A DNA stretch of 41,353 nt from Rheinheimera sp. (GTDB taxonomy: Bacteria; Pseudomonadota; Gammaproteobacteria; Enterobacterales; Alteromonadaceae). The notes below the pieces were generated by a model. That model worked only from the letters and a program-made list of their open reading frames with translations. It was not told where the DNA came from and did not search any database. Positions 16,792 through 25,503 of the stretch are shown in pieces (within the stretch, counting starts at the first letter, position 1; every line of letters starts with the position of its first letter). The translations under genes were made by a program, and so were the position numbers. The stretch spans positions 1-41,353 of the forward strand of contig DPJG01000002.1 of assembly GCA_003543135.1 (NCBI GenBank), read 5' to 3'.

Positions 16792-16895
16792 GACGGTTTC
16801 CTATCGGTGTCTTAGCCGCTGCTGGCAGGGCTCACAAGATGGTATTGGCCGGCCATTTTACGTGAATTTAGCGCTGCTCGCGCGACAAATTGCCA

Positions 16896-16925
16896 TTGCA
16901 CAAAAAATCCACGCTATCTTGTAAT
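16896..16925 (+). promoter_or_regulatory. Candidate sigma-70 promoter of fdxA
   Basis: TTGCAC (16896-16901) and TGTAAT (16920-16925) with 18-base spacing. The expected start of transcription lies about 55 bases before the ATG. Confidence 0.5.
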
Positions 16926-16986
16926 TTCAGTGTTGTTGCGTAAAATCCGCGACTTATTTTCCCCCGCAACCACCACGGAGCAACGC

Positions 16987-17316
16987 ATGGCCTTTGTAGT
17001 CACAGACAACTGCATCAAATGCAAATACACCGACTGTGTGGCTGTGTGTCCGGCCGATGCATTTTATGAGGGACCAAACTTTCTGGTGATTAGCCCAACC
17101 GATTGTATTGATTGCGGTTTGTGTGAACCAGAGTGCCCGGCCAATGCCATTTATCAGCAAGACGCTTTATCTGAAGCGCAAATTCCTTTTATTGAGCTCA
17201 ATGCCGAGCTGGCCAAAGTCTGGCCCAATATCACCGAAGTCAAACCGGCGCCGGCTGACGCCGATGCTTGGAACGGCGTGCCGGACAAGCTGCAATATCT
17301 GCAAACCGACGAATAA
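16987..17316 (+). CDS. fdxA: Seven-iron ferredoxin FdxA
   Basis: A 109-residue ferredoxin with both cluster motifs in the canonical spacing: Cys9, Cys17 and Cys50 for the 3Fe-4S cluster and Cys21, Cys40, Cys43 and Cys46 for the 4Fe-4S cluster. Positions match Azotobacter vinelandii ferredoxin I after allowing one for the initiator Met; the extra Cys12 corresponds to the free Cys11 there. The length, start (ACGGAG upstream) and C-terminal tail ([11 protein letters not shown]) are typical of proteobacterial FdxA. The protein is a soluble low-potential electron carrier of the cytoplasm. It is divergent from the COG2509 flavoprotein and convergent with the ABC transporter genes, with a 12-base gap to the ABC gene and no evident terminator. 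Confidence 0.95.
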   Translation: MAFVVTDNCIKCKYTDCVAVCPADAFYEGPNFLVISPTDCIDCGLCEPECPANAIYQQDALSEAQIPFIELNAELAKVWPNITEVKPAPADADAWNGVPDKLQYLQTDE

Positions 17317-17328
17317 GTCACACCGGCT

Positions 17329-18243
17329 TTACCCATTCACCACACTGAATAATTGCTGCTCCAGCGAACGGCCCAGCGTTAACTGGCGATACGGCAAGCC
17401 TTCGGCGCGCAGCAACGCCAGCACTGTCAGATCCAAATCAGGGCAAAGCTCGCGGTCATAACAAAGGCCAAATTCGTTTTTCTGCAGCAGTTCCACTTTT
17501 TGCACGCCGGGTAACTGGCTCAGCAGCAATTGCACCCTTTGGTTGTCACCTGGTTCCAGCTGCACTGTCAGGTAACCGGCAACGCCTTGCTGATGGGTTG
17601 GCTGTTGTTGCTGCAACCGGCCATGCTCCAGATACAACACTGTGCCGCATAACCGCTCCAGCTCAAAAATATTGTGGGAGCTGATAATAAAAGTGGCTTC
17701 TTTGGATAACGACGCTATCAGTTTACGCACCTGCATTGCATTCACCGGATCCAAACCCGCTGTTGGCTCATCCAGCATTACTAGCTCGGGCTGCCCCAAT
17801 AACGCCTGGGCTATTGCCACTCTTTTGCGCATGCCATGGCTCAGTGCCGTGGCTTTTTGTTTGCCGTTGTCCGCCAAATCCACCAGCGCCAGCACCCGTG
17901 CTGTTTCGGCTTTGGCAGTGGCCGGGTTCATGCCTTGCAGCCGGCCGTAAAATTCCAGCTGGGTTTGCACCGAAAAATTCGGGTCCAGCTGCGCGTCCTG
18001 TGGCAGGGCGCTGACCCTGCCAAACAAACTGCTGCTGCCGGGTTTATGCCCCAGAATTTCCAGCTGACCGGCGCTTGGGCTTATATAACCACAAAGCAAA
18101 CTAAACAAAGTGGTTTTGCCGGCGCCGTTCGGGCCTATCAGCGCAATGGGGTCGCCGGCTTCCAGGCTAAAATTCAGATTGTCTAAAACTGTTTTACTAC
18201 CAAATTTTTTTGATAAGGCTTGTGCCCGGATCAACGCTGTCAT
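17329..18243 (-). CDS. ABC transporter ATP-binding protein
   Basis: A 304-residue nucleotide-binding subunit. Walker A G37-P-N-G-A-G-K-T44, the family signature L134-S-H-G-M, Walker B L154-V-M-L-D-E159 and an H-loop S-S-H are all intact. The C-terminal 80 residues form an accessory domain that may contact the permease or regulate it. The closest type is the CcmA/NatA/YadG family, associated with ABC-2 exporters. The ATG overlaps the TGA stop of the permease gene (ATGA), with AAAGGAAAA upstream, so translation is coupled. A longer upstream frame exists but would read through the permease. The exported substrate is unknown. There is no peptidase C39 domain, so it is not a double-glycine leader processing exporter. 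Confidence 0.9.
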   Translation of the reverse strand: MTALIRAQALSKKFGSKTVLDNLNFSLEAGDPIALIGPNGAGKTTLFSLLCGYISPSAGQLEILGHKPGSSSLFGRVSALPQDAQLDPNFSVQTQLEFYGRLQGMNPATAKAETARVLALVDLADNGKQKATALSHGMRKRVAIAQALLGQPELVMLDEPTAGLDPVNAMQVRKLIASLSKEATFIISSHNIFELERLCGTVLYLEHGRLQQQQPTHQQGVAGYLTVQLEPGDNQRVQLLLSQLPGVQKVELLQKNEFGLCYDRELCPDLDLTVLALLRAEGLPYRQLTLGRSLEQQLFSVVNG

Positions 18244-19067
18244 AATGCTTTTCCTTTCATCACTAACCAGGCCAGAGTTAACAACACCGCAGTTTGTGCC
18301 AGCGGTAAAGCGGCATATTGCAGGGTGTTCCAACCCTGTTCACCAAGCAGCAGCGGCAGCTGCGCGCCAGGCAGATATTCCAGTAACCAGAGAAAATCCG
18401 GCCAGTACCAAATTAGGGTGCTGAGCAGCCCCATCAGCAAGCCAGAGCCCACAATAGCGAGGCTAATGGCCAGTTTGGACGAGCGTACCAGCGCCGAACA
18501 GAGCGCCATCAGCGCAGTAAAAGGAGCCAGCACAATCAGCAGGTTTAACCAGACAATCAACGCATGCTCAAAGGCCGCCAACGGCAACGAGCCTAAACGC
18601 CAACCCGCCAGCGCTAAAGTAGCCAGCAAAGACAACAAGACCAGCAGCGCCTGCACCAGCATCTGACCGGCAAACCGCCCCAGCACTATGGCGCTTCGGC
18701 TGGTTCTTAAGGTGAGAAAACGTAAAGTGCCGCGCGAGCGGTCGCTGGCGGTTTGGTCCGCGCTGGTCAGCACGGCCACCAAGGGCAATAACAATAAAGT
18801 GATGAGCCAATACACGCTGAGTTCCGGCAATGGCCAATTTAATAAATTATGTAAACCCACCATGCCAAAGACCCGGCCCAGCATGCCCTGAACCTCAGGT
18901 TGTTGCAGCTGGACACTGGCTTCAAAAATGGGGTAACGCAGCAGGAAATACCAAATCACACTAAAAGCGCCCAGTGCAAACCAGCCACGGGGGCTGCCGA
19001 CCAGACGATAAAGCTCAAAACGCGCCAGTAAAGCGCAATGGCTGACAAAAGCGGGGAAGTTGGTCAT
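18240..19067 (-). CDS. ABC-2 type transporter permease
   Basis: A 275-residue membrane protein with about six transmembrane helices, no signal peptide, and the ABC-2 hallmark in its second half (DQTASDRSRGTLRFLTLRTSRSAIVLGR, about 103-130), resembling the segment that leads to the coupling region. It is co-transcribed with the ATP-binding protein that follows (4-bp ATGA overlap). The AAGGACA upstream of its ATG is a good ribosome site. Such pairs export lipids, drugs, polysaccharide or peptides; which one applies here cannot be told. The upstream 110 bp is A/T-rich and probably holds the operon promoter. Confidence 0.85.
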   Translation of the reverse strand: MTNFPAFVSHCALLARFELYRLVGSPRGWFALGAFSVIWYFLLRYPIFEASVQLQQPEVQGMLGRVFGMVGLHNLLNWPLPELSVYWLITLLLLPLVAVLTSADQTASDRSRGTLRFLTLRTSRSAIVLGRFAGQMLVQALLVLLSLLATLALAGWRLGSLPLAAFEHALIVWLNLLIVLAPFTALMALCSALVRSSKLAISLAIVGSGLLMGLLSTLIWYWPDFLWLLEYLPGAQLPLLLGEQGWNTLQYAALPLAQTAVLLTLAWLVMKGKAL

Positions 19068-19181
19068 CAGATTGTCCTTTTCACTATCGATAAGTCAAAA
19101 AAGCAAATCTGATGCCACTTAATAAAAACTATAAAATCAATAACTTAAAAAAGTAAGAAAAAATAACTGCGGTGAATTTGA

Positions 19182-19397
19182 CTAATAATTGGTGAAGTTT
19201 TCCTCAGCATTGAGGCGATAACGCTTTTTAAGCCAAAAATAACTGAACCAGGAGCAGCACAAACAAATACAGCTCCAGCAAAATCTTTGTTTCAGATTCA
19301 GATCAACCCGGCTTAAGATCAATAACAAAGGGGCATACCAAAAATACAACACCCCAACCACCAGCAATATAGTGTTTAAATCTGGCAATAGTTCCAT
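19182..19397 (-). CDS. Small two-helix membrane protein
   Basis: A 71-residue protein with two likely transmembrane helices (about 8-27 and 37-54) and a charged C-terminal tail (KKRYRLNAEENFTNY). The second half resembles the N-terminal PLDc_N segment found in cardiolipin synthase-like proteins, but the match is weak. The ATG at 19397 is supported by AAGGG six bases upstream; another ATG seven codons earlier lacks one. The gene sits alone between the ABC genes and the flavin oxidase, so no function is offered. Confidence 0.5.
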   Translation of the reverse strand: MELLPDLNTILLVVGVLYFWYAPLLLILSRVDLNLKQRFCWSCICLCCSWFSYFWLKKRYRLNAEENFTNY

Positions 19398-19517
19398 TTT
19401 GCCCTTGCTCCATTCCAATTACTCAAACTGGGCGCATGGTAGGCAAGAAAGAGGCGAATTTCAACAGAAAACCACACAACAAATAAACAATTTAAAAACA
19501 AATTTACCTAATATCGC

Positions 19518-20858
19518 TTAGAACCAACGATCCTGCCATTTACCGTAATGAAAGTAACCCCATTGACCCAACCGGCGTAATGCCGGTAGCGGAAACTTCG
19601 GCAGCGCAGTCTGGTATAAAGGCAGCTCTGGTAAAGCCAACCCCATCACCCGCTCGGCCAGCCTTTTACCGGCCTGTACCGAAAAAGACAAACCACTGCC
19701 ACAATAACCCATGCTGTACAGCACATCACCGCGTTCATCGGCCTGATAAATATGCGGAATATCATCAAGCGCCATACAAACCCAGCCCGCCCATTTATAT
19801 TGATAACGGATCTGCTGCAGCGCCGGAAAGCTCAGTTTCAGCACCTGCAATAAACGTTCGGCGTAATAAGGGTTTTCAGCGTCTTTGCCGGTAATAGCAC
19901 CACGGCCACCAAACAACAGCCTGTTGTCAGGCAATTTACGGTAATAATATTTTAGTGCGCGAGTGTCCATCACCACATGACTGGTCAGAAAGTTACAGGC
20001 CTGTAGCTGAGCTTCCGTCAGCGGCTCAGTCACAATAATTTGTGACAGCACAGGCAGGGTGCGGGCCTGAATACCAGGATGGAAGTTTTTGGCGGTATAA
20101 CCATTGGTGGCTATCACCACTTTTTTGGCAGTCACTATGCCCTGAGGAGTGTGGAGTTGTTGTTTGCCTCCCACCGCCCGCATGCTGAGCACTGGCGAGC
20201 CGGTATAAATACGGGCACCGGCTTCCCGCGCCAGTCGCTGATAACCCCAGGCCAGTTTCAGCGGATTCACACCAAAACCGTCGGCATAACGCAAGGCACC
20301 AAAAGATTGCTGATCGTCCACATATTGCTGACGCACCTGCTGTTGGCTCAGCACTTCCACCTGATAACCAAACATCTGTTGCTGTAACGCCGCCTGGTCT
20401 GCTATCACTTTCACCATGGCCGGTTTATGCGCCATGCGCAAGTAACCCGGCGCCTGCACTTCACAGTCAATGCCTTTACTGATCAAATCCTTGACCGTAT
20501 CGACCCCGGCACAAAACTCCTGGTAAATGCCGCGCATTACGGCGTCACCCCATTGTTTTTGCATCTGGGCATAAGGTTTGCGGCCACTGGATTTGAGCAC
20601 AAAACCGGCATTACGGCCGCTGCAGCCCCAGGCGGTTTGGTTGGCCTCCAGCACCACTGCTTTTACACCATGGTCAACCGCCAGGTGATATGCGGTGGAT
20701 AAGCCGGTGTAACCAGCGCCAATAATGGCAACGTCAACGTCCAGATCGCGGTTTAATACACCATCAGCAGCCGGAGCTGGCCCTGAATGTTGCGCCCAGT
20801 AACTGTCCGGATAGGGTTCAGCCTGACCGGCAAAGGTATCGTGCAGCGGATCGTACAT
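19518..20858 (-). CDS. FAD-dependent amine oxidase, PuuB/DadA-like
   Basis: A 446-residue flavoprotein of the DAO superfamily. The FAD site G47-A-G-Y-T-G52 is followed by HLAVDHGVKAVVLEANQTAWGCSGRNAGFV, which is the pattern of gamma-glutamylputrescine oxidase PuuB and its relatives (VVLEASRIGFGASGRNGG in E. coli PuuB). The C-terminal motif YSMGYCGSGLSFSVQAGKRLAE closes the FAD domain. The enzyme probably oxidises a secondary amine of a polyamine or amino-acid derivative, releasing aldehyde, ammonia and H2O2. The start at 20858 has GAGG six bases upstream; a TTG/ATG four codons earlier is less likely. It is divergent from the GNAT gene, and no puu cluster is present, so substrate specificity remains open. 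Confidence 0.85.
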   Translation of the reverse strand: MYDPLHDTFAGQAEPYPDSYWAQHSGPAPAADGVLNRDLDVDVAIIGAGYTGLSTAYHLAVDHGVKAVVLEANQTAWGCSGRNAGFVLKSSGRKPYAQMQKQWGDAVMRGIYQEFCAGVDTVKDLISKGIDCEVQAPGYLRMAHKPAMVKVIADQAALQQQMFGYQVEVLSQQQVRQQYVDDQQSFGALRYADGFGVNPLKLAWGYQRLAREAGARIYTGSPVLSMRAVGGKQQLHTPQGIVTAKKVVIATNGYTAKNFHPGIQARTLPVLSQIIVTEPLTEAQLQACNFLTSHVVMDTRALKYYYRKLPDNRLLFGGRGAITGKDAENPYYAERLLQVLKLSFPALQQIRYQYKWAGWVCMALDDIPHIYQADERGDVLYSMGYCGSGLSFSVQAGKRLAERVMGLALPELPLYQTALPKFPLPALRRLGQWGYFHYGKWQDRWF

Positions 20859-20957
20859 AACAAACCTCATCAAAAACCGTCAGCCAGCTGCAACTGGCAT
20901 TCTCTGGCTGCATCATGGCAAGATATGGCTTTATTGCCAAGCCATTCAGATCAGCTT

Positions 20958-21524
20958 ATGACGTCAAACGATATTCAGTATTTCGAACTCCAACCATCTG
21001 ATTTTGCAGAAGTGATTGCCCTGGGTAACAAGGTGCATGGTGACGGTTATTTAACGGCTGAATTGCTGGGCAGTTATTATCAGCAAGGCATTTACAGTGG
21101 CATGAATGCCGGGCGCATTGCCCGCAGCGGCAATAGCCTGGCCGGTTTCAGACTGGCTTTTGCTGCCGGACAATGGCTGCCGGATCAATGGTGCAGCCCG
21201 GCCTTGTGGCAATTGCCACCTGATGAGGTGGCTTATTTTAAATGCAATACAGTGGCGCCGCAGTTTCAGGGGCAGGGCATTGGTGGCCAGTTGTTGCTGC
21301 AATCTATTGAGGCGTTAAAACAACAAGGTGCCCGCGCCGGAGTTGCGCATTTATGGCAACAAAGCCCGGGCAATGCTGCAGTCAAATATTTTCGCCAGCA
21401 CGGCGGTGTGCTGGTGCAAGAACATCCGGATAAATGGCGGCAGGACAGCCTGAATGGTTATGCCTGTGTGCGTTGTGGTTTTGACTGCCACTGTTCGGCC
21501 GCCGAGATGATTTTGCGCTTTTAA
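20958..21524 (+). CDS. GNAT family N-acetyltransferase with Cys-rich tail
   Basis: A 188-residue GNAT protein. The acetyl-CoA pyrophosphate loop is Q104-G-Q-G-I-G109, preceded by YFKCNTVAPQF (beta4, motif A) and followed by a helix; the pattern KYFRQHGG near 143-150 matches motif B. The last 20 residues hold four cysteines (170, 173, 177, 179) spaced C-x2-C-x3-C-x-C, which is unusual for GNAT enzymes and could bind a metal. The start at 20958 is the ATG before the conserved region; no strong ribosome site is seen, and an in-frame ATG at 20925 is also possible. It is divergent from the amine oxidase with 99 bp between starts. The acyl acceptor is unknown. Confidence 0.75.
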   Translation: MTSNDIQYFELQPSDFAEVIALGNKVHGDGYLTAELLGSYYQQGIYSGMNAGRIARSGNSLAGFRLAFAAGQWLPDQWCSPALWQLPPDEVAYFKCNTVAPQFQGQGIGGQLLLQSIEALKQQGARAGVAHLWQQSPGNAAVKYFRQHGGVLVQEHPDKWRQDSLNGYACVRCGFDCHCSAAEMILRF

Positions 21525-21680
21525 AACCAGCCGCAACTGCCGGCCGAGGATGACAAACGGCGGCAGTGCAGCTGTGGGAGAGGCAGCTTTATCCGGTCCT
21601 GTAATACACCGCCCCAGAGGCCACCACAGCCAGACGGTCAGGAATCCACCCCAGCCTATTACATCCGGGTGGCGGATAAA

Positions 21681-21694
21681 GTTTCACGTGAAAC
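21681..21694. other. parS: parS-like centromere site
   Basis: GTTTCACGTGAAAC is a perfect 14-bp palindrome equal to the core of the bacterial chromosomal parS consensus (TGTTNCACGTGAAACA) recognised by ParB. It is flanked by A on the left and C on the right, so it lacks only the outermost consensus pair. The window also contains atpD, atpC and glmU, which lie near parAB and oriC in related gammaproteobacteria, so an origin-proximal parS is expected here. No other copy was seen in this window. Confidence 0.75.
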
Positions 21695-21995
21695 CCTGTA
21701 CTGACTGATGGACTGACACATCAACCATAGACTAACGCCAAATTTTTCAGTCAACAGCGAAATGTAAGCGGTTTCAAAAACAATAATTGCACAGAATCTG
21801 TGCGGCCGCAAGTTGCGCTGTAGCCTGCAGCTCCAGCCTCGCTATCCGCGCCAGCCAGAACCAAAAAACAAAGTCCGGCAACATCTCTGTTGACCAGAAA
21901 AGTTAAAGCCGCAGCCACTACTTCCGATTAAATTGTCGCCAAATTGGTGACTAAATACGCACTTAGCTATCTAAACGTCCATTTCTTGCCGATTT

Positions 21996-22025
21996 TTGTG
22001 CCTATCGTTGTTTTGTTTCTATAGA
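21996..22025 (+). promoter_or_regulatory. Candidate sigma-70 promoter of the second receptor gene
   Basis: TTGTGC (21996-22001) and TATAGA (22020-22025) with 18-base spacing, 97 bases before the ATG. The leader then holds the stem GCCCCG/CGGGGC at 22033-22049 with a five-base loop. Confidence 0.5.
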
Positions 22026-22121
22026 ATGCGCCGCCCCGCCAGCCGGGGCTTTGATTCGCTTTTTATCCGACACCGATGACGCCAAAGGCTTTGCCCGTTG
22101 CGTCTGCATTTCGAGGTACAA

Positions 22122-24986
22122 ATGTTTCGTCGTTCATTATTCACTCAGGCAGTCACCTTAAGTGTGCTTTCTGCCACCGCAGTCACCAGTTTTCAGTTAC
22201 AGGCACAACAACAAAACGCCGACAGCACAGCTGCTGTTGAACGTATTTCGGTAACCAGTTCACGTATTCTGCGTGAAGGTGCCATAGCACCGTCTCCTGT
22301 CACTTCAATCAGCGGTGCTGATTTAGTCGACACAGGCGCTACCAACATTGGTGAAGCCTTAAACGAATTACCGGCGCTGGCGTCTACCTATTCTCTGGCA
22401 AACTCAGGCAATTCTATTGGCACAGCCGGTTTAAGCTTGCTCGACTTACGGGGTATGGGCAGCTCCCGTACTCTGGTGCTGGTGAACGGCAAACGCCATG
22501 TGGCCAGCAGTGCAGGTACAGCTTCAGTGGATACCAACACCATTCCTACCGCCTGGGTAGAATCGGTGGAAATTATCACCGGCGGCGCTTCCGCCATTTA
22601 TGGTGCTGACGCTGTCACAGGTGTGGTGAACTTCAAATTAAAAAAAGACATTCAGGGTCTGGAATTAAGCGCCACAGCCGGTAAAGCCAACGACAACCCG
22701 CTGGCTAACCAGAAATACACTTTCTCTTATGGCCAGGACATTGCCAACGGTGATGGTAACGTCGCTTTTGCCGCCGACTTTGCCACGCAAAATGACATTA
22801 ATGCCACTGAGCGCAGCCAAACCCGCACCTCTTACATGTCTTTGACGAACCCTGCCAGCAAAGACAGCAGAGATGCCAGCGGCAACACCATTCATGACGG
22901 TATCGCCGACAAAATTACTTTTGCCAATGCCGGTTATTACGACAGCTCAATTAACGGCAACTTCCTGCTGAATAAAGTCTGGTACACCTTTAACCCGGAT
23001 GGCACAGTACGGCCACAAAACATGGGCACAGTGTTCCCGCTGGACGCTGCCTGTGTCGATTGTGAATTTTTAAATCTGCGTGAATACAACGATTTACAGC
23101 CAGCCTTTGACCGTTACAGCTTTAACCTGAAAGGCGACTATGACCTGACTGCCGATCTGAACCTGGCGGCATCGGCTAAACATGTGGTCAGCAAAGCCGA
23201 CTCGGTAAATCAGCCAAGCTTCTTTGAATATGGCAGCGCGCTGCAAATTCAGCGTGACAATGCCTATATCACACCTGGCCTGGCGGCATTAATGGACGCC
23301 AATGGCAAAAACAGCATTGCCATTCACCGTTTTAACAAAGACGCTGGTCGGCGGATGGAAGAAAACACCCGTACCACAGACCAGTTCAACCTGAGCTTAA
23401 GCGGCCAGCTGACAGACGACTGGAGTTTTGAAACTTTTGCCACCCACGGCCGTACCCGGCTGGAGCAGATTAACCGCAACAACCTGATCCGCAAAAACTT
23501 TGCCCAGTCGATTGATGCAATCAAAGATCAGAACGGCAATATTGTCTGTCGCGATGTTGCAGCCCGTGCTGCCGGTTGTGTGCCAACTTCAGTGTTTGGT
23601 TATGGTGCAGTCAATCAGGCGGCCATCAACTGGTTTAATACCTCGTCGTTGTCCACCAGCGCCATTGAACAACAAGTGGCCGGCGGCAGTGTATCTAACA
23701 GTACTTTATTTGACGTACCAGCCGGCAGCGTGGGTGTAGCAGCGGGTGTGGAATACCGTCGCGAACAAAGTGACAGCATGCCTGACGCTTTTGCCGCCAC
23801 AGGTGCCACTTTCCTCAATGCGTTACAGGAAACCCACGGCAAATTTAACGTGAAAGAAGCTTTTGGTGAAATTTCTATCCCATTGCTGACCGATATGCTG
23901 CTGATCCAGGACCTGGCATTTGATGCTGCGGTTCGGGTTGCCGACTACAGCACCATTGGCAACGCCACCAGCTGGAAAACCGGCCTGGACTGGACCATCA
24001 ATGATGAAATCCGTGTTCGTTCCACTTATTCAGTGGCGCTGCGCGCACCAAACATCAGTGAACTCTATCGTCCGCTGAACCAGACCTATTTCTCACGGCT
24101 GCAGGACCCTTGTGATCTGCGTTACAAACAAAACGCCACCTGGGCTGCCAACTGTGCTGCACTGGGCATTCCGGCTGACTTTGTGGCCAAGGCAACAGGC
24201 GCCAGCATTGAAGGCCGCTCTGGCGGTAATCCAAACTTAAAAGCGGAAGAGTCAAACAGCCACACTGTAGGTTTTGTCTATCAGCCGGAATGGATTGAAG
24301 ATTTCACCTTTACTGTGGACTACTGGTCTATTGAAATTGACGAAGCCATCAGCACGGTATCAGCTCAGGACATTCTGAATAAGTGTGTGGACGCCAGCAA
24401 CGGTTTATCTGCGCAGTTCTGTGATCTGATTCAAAGGGATCCAGTCAGCCACGAGCTGAAACTGATCACTTCAACATCACAAAACGTGGCCGCCCAAACG
24501 GCGGAAGGTGTGGATTTTGAAGCGGGTTATGATCTGGATCTGTTGGGCGGTCGCTTAAAAACCAAACTGATTGGTACTTATTTAGGCTCACGCAAAACTT
24601 TCTCTTTCCAGAACAATCCGTCACAGTTTGAACAACGTGCCGGTACTGAAGGTGAAGCAGATTGGCAGGAAAACCTGTCGTTAAGCTACAGCTATGATGC
24701 CTGGACCGCTACCTGGAAAACCCGTCATATCAATGGCGTAAGTCTGTACACTGAACAGGAACTGGCGAAAAACCCGGATCCACGTGATTTGATGAGCTAC
24801 GGCAGTTATGTGCTGACCGACATCAGCCTGGGTTACCAGTTTGAAAACGGCGTCAACTGGTCTGTGGGTATCGACAACCTGTTTGACCGTGGTTTACCTG
24901 GCGTCAGCACAGGCACCACCACAGCAGGCGCCAGCTACGACAACGTGGGTCAGTTCTTTTACACCACAGTGTCTTACAAAATGTAA
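22122..24986 (+). CDS. TonB-dependent outer-membrane receptor (second)
   Basis: A 954-residue receptor with signal peptide (cut near LQA-QQQ), lead-in ERISVTSSRILREG, plug domain with LRGMGSSRTLVLVNGKRH and GADAVTGVVNFKLKKD, and a long barrel ending in a FFYTTVSYKM strand. It is about 90 residues longer than the first receptor, mainly through longer barrel loops, several containing Cys pairs (about positions 305-320 and 540-560) that could form disulfides outside the cell. The general class is TonB-dependent siderophore/nutrient uptake; the transported compound is not readable. The start at 22122 follows GAGGTA; an upstream in-frame codon at 22098 would add eight residues without a ribosome site. 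A strong terminator follows. Confidence 0.9.
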   Translation: MFRRSLFTQAVTLSVLSATAVTSFQLQAQQQNADSTAAVERISVTSSRILREGAIAPSPVTSISGADLVDTGATNIGEALNELPALASTYSLANSGNSIGTAGLSLLDLRGMGSSRTLVLVNGKRHVASSAGTASVDTNTIPTAWVESVEIITGGASAIYGADAVTGVVNFKLKKDIQGLELSATAGKANDNPLANQKYTFSYGQDIANGDGNVAFAADFATQNDINATERSQTRTSYMSLTNPASKDSRDASGNTIHDGIADKITFANAGYYDSSINGNFLLNKVWYTFNPDGTVRPQNMGTVFPLDAACVDCEFLNLREYNDLQPAFDRYSFNLKGDYDLTADLNLAASAKHVVSKADSVNQPSFFEYGSALQIQRDNAYITPGLAALMDANGKNSIAIHRFNKDAGRRMEENTRTTDQFNLSLSGQLTDDWSFETFATHGRTRLEQINRNNLIRKNFAQSIDAIKDQNGNIVCRDVAARAAGCVPTSVFGYGAVNQAAINWFNTSSLSTSAIEQQVAGGSVSNSTLFDVPAGSVGVAAGVEYRREQSDSMPDAFAATGATFLNALQETHGKFNVKEAFGEISIPLLTDMLLIQDLAFDAAVRVADYSTIGNATSWKTGLDWTINDEIRVRSTYSVALRAPNISELYRPLNQTYFSRLQDPCDLRYKQNATWAANCAALGIPADFVAKATGASIEGRSGGNPNLKAEESNSHTVGFVYQPEWIEDFTFTVDYWSIEIDEAISTVSAQDILNKCVDASNGLSAQFCDLIQRDPVSHELKLITSTSQNVAAQTAEGVDFEAGYDLDLLGGRLKTKLIGTYLGSRKTFSFQNNPSQFEQRAGTEGEADWQENLSLSYSYDAWTATWKTRHINGVSLYTEQELAKNPDPRDLMSYGSYVLTDISLGYQFENGVNWSVGIDNLFDRGLPGVSTGTTTAGASYDNVGQFFYTTVSYKM

Positions 24987-25021
24987 AACTCCGGCCTCAT
25001 CGCTGTGAGTGAATAAACCAG

Positions 25022-25049
25022 GCCCCGCGACAACAGCGGGGCTTTTTTT
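25022..25049 (+). terminator. Strong intrinsic terminator of the second receptor gene
   Basis: Arms GCCCCGC and GCGGGGC with a seven-base loop, followed by seven T residues. It lies 35 bases after the stop codon. Confidence 0.9.
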
Positions 25050-25238
25050 ATGCTGAAAAAGCCTGCTTAAGCGCTTGCGCCTGTTTGATGCCACACAGAA
25101 ACACCCGGTTATCCGCCTGCGGTTAGCGCTTATCCGGCTTCATATCCCTGTGATGTGATGCAGTATTTTTATCTATATCAGATCCGAATGTTGTAAGCAG
25201 ATGTCTAAACATTCAGCATGCCAAAATCTAAATTCAGC

Positions 25239-25257
25239 GAGAATGATTATTATATTC
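25239..25257. promoter_or_regulatory. Fur-box-like sequence
   Basis: GAGAATGATTATTATATTC matches the 19-bp Fur consensus (GATAATGATAATCATTATC) at 14 positions. It is about 250 bp before the oxygenase gene. A chance match in A/T-rich DNA cannot be excluded. Confidence 0.35.
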
Positions 25258-25409
25258 TACTTATAAATCAAAAACATAAATAAAATCCAATCCACTCTAT
25301 CTGCTATAAAAAGACGCAACTTGACGACCAGTAAGGCGGTTTTGACCTTTATGCCATTTAAAACAGAAAACGGCTAAAAATCCAGACATCCGGTTATAAC
25401 TAAATCATC

Positions 25410-25436
25410 TGACCAAGAGCGTTTCGGTCATTTTTT
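25410..25436 (+). terminator. Weak hairpin with T-run upstream of the oxygenase gene
   Basis: TGACC and GGTCA arms enclose a small A/T-paired core and are followed by six T residues. It may be the end of a small transcript that begins near the Fur-like box, or an attenuator. Evidence is only structural. Confidence 0.3.
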
Positions 25437-25503
25437 ATGTTTTTTACTGCTGGTTAAATGCGCACATTCGCGAAACAGAGCGCAAGTGACACCGGAGTAA
25501 AAA

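Larger units (their letters stand above)
21525..22121. other. Long intergenic region with parS-like site and receptor promoter
   Basis: About 600 bp without a gene. It contains the palindrome at 21681-21694, a promoter candidate at 21996-22025 and a leader hairpin at 22033-22049. Nothing else was recognised. Confidence 0.5.
24987..25503. other. Intergenic region after the second receptor
   Basis: The region starts with the receptor terminator and then is A/T-rich with no open frame. It contains a Fur-like box at 25239-25257 and a hairpin with T-run at 25410-25436. The ribosome site of the next gene is CGGAG at about 25493. Confidence 0.5.

Noticed and set aside
17329-19067. ABC transporter pair as the exporter for the microcin-like peptide
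   Set aside because: The ATP-binding protein has no C39 peptidase domain, and the pair lies 11 kb away in a different region; nothing links it to the precursor.
24781-24786. Second CACGTG as a possible parS
   Set aside because: The flanks (GGATC and ATTTG) do not form the GTTNCACGTGNAAC palindrome, and it lies inside a coding sequence.
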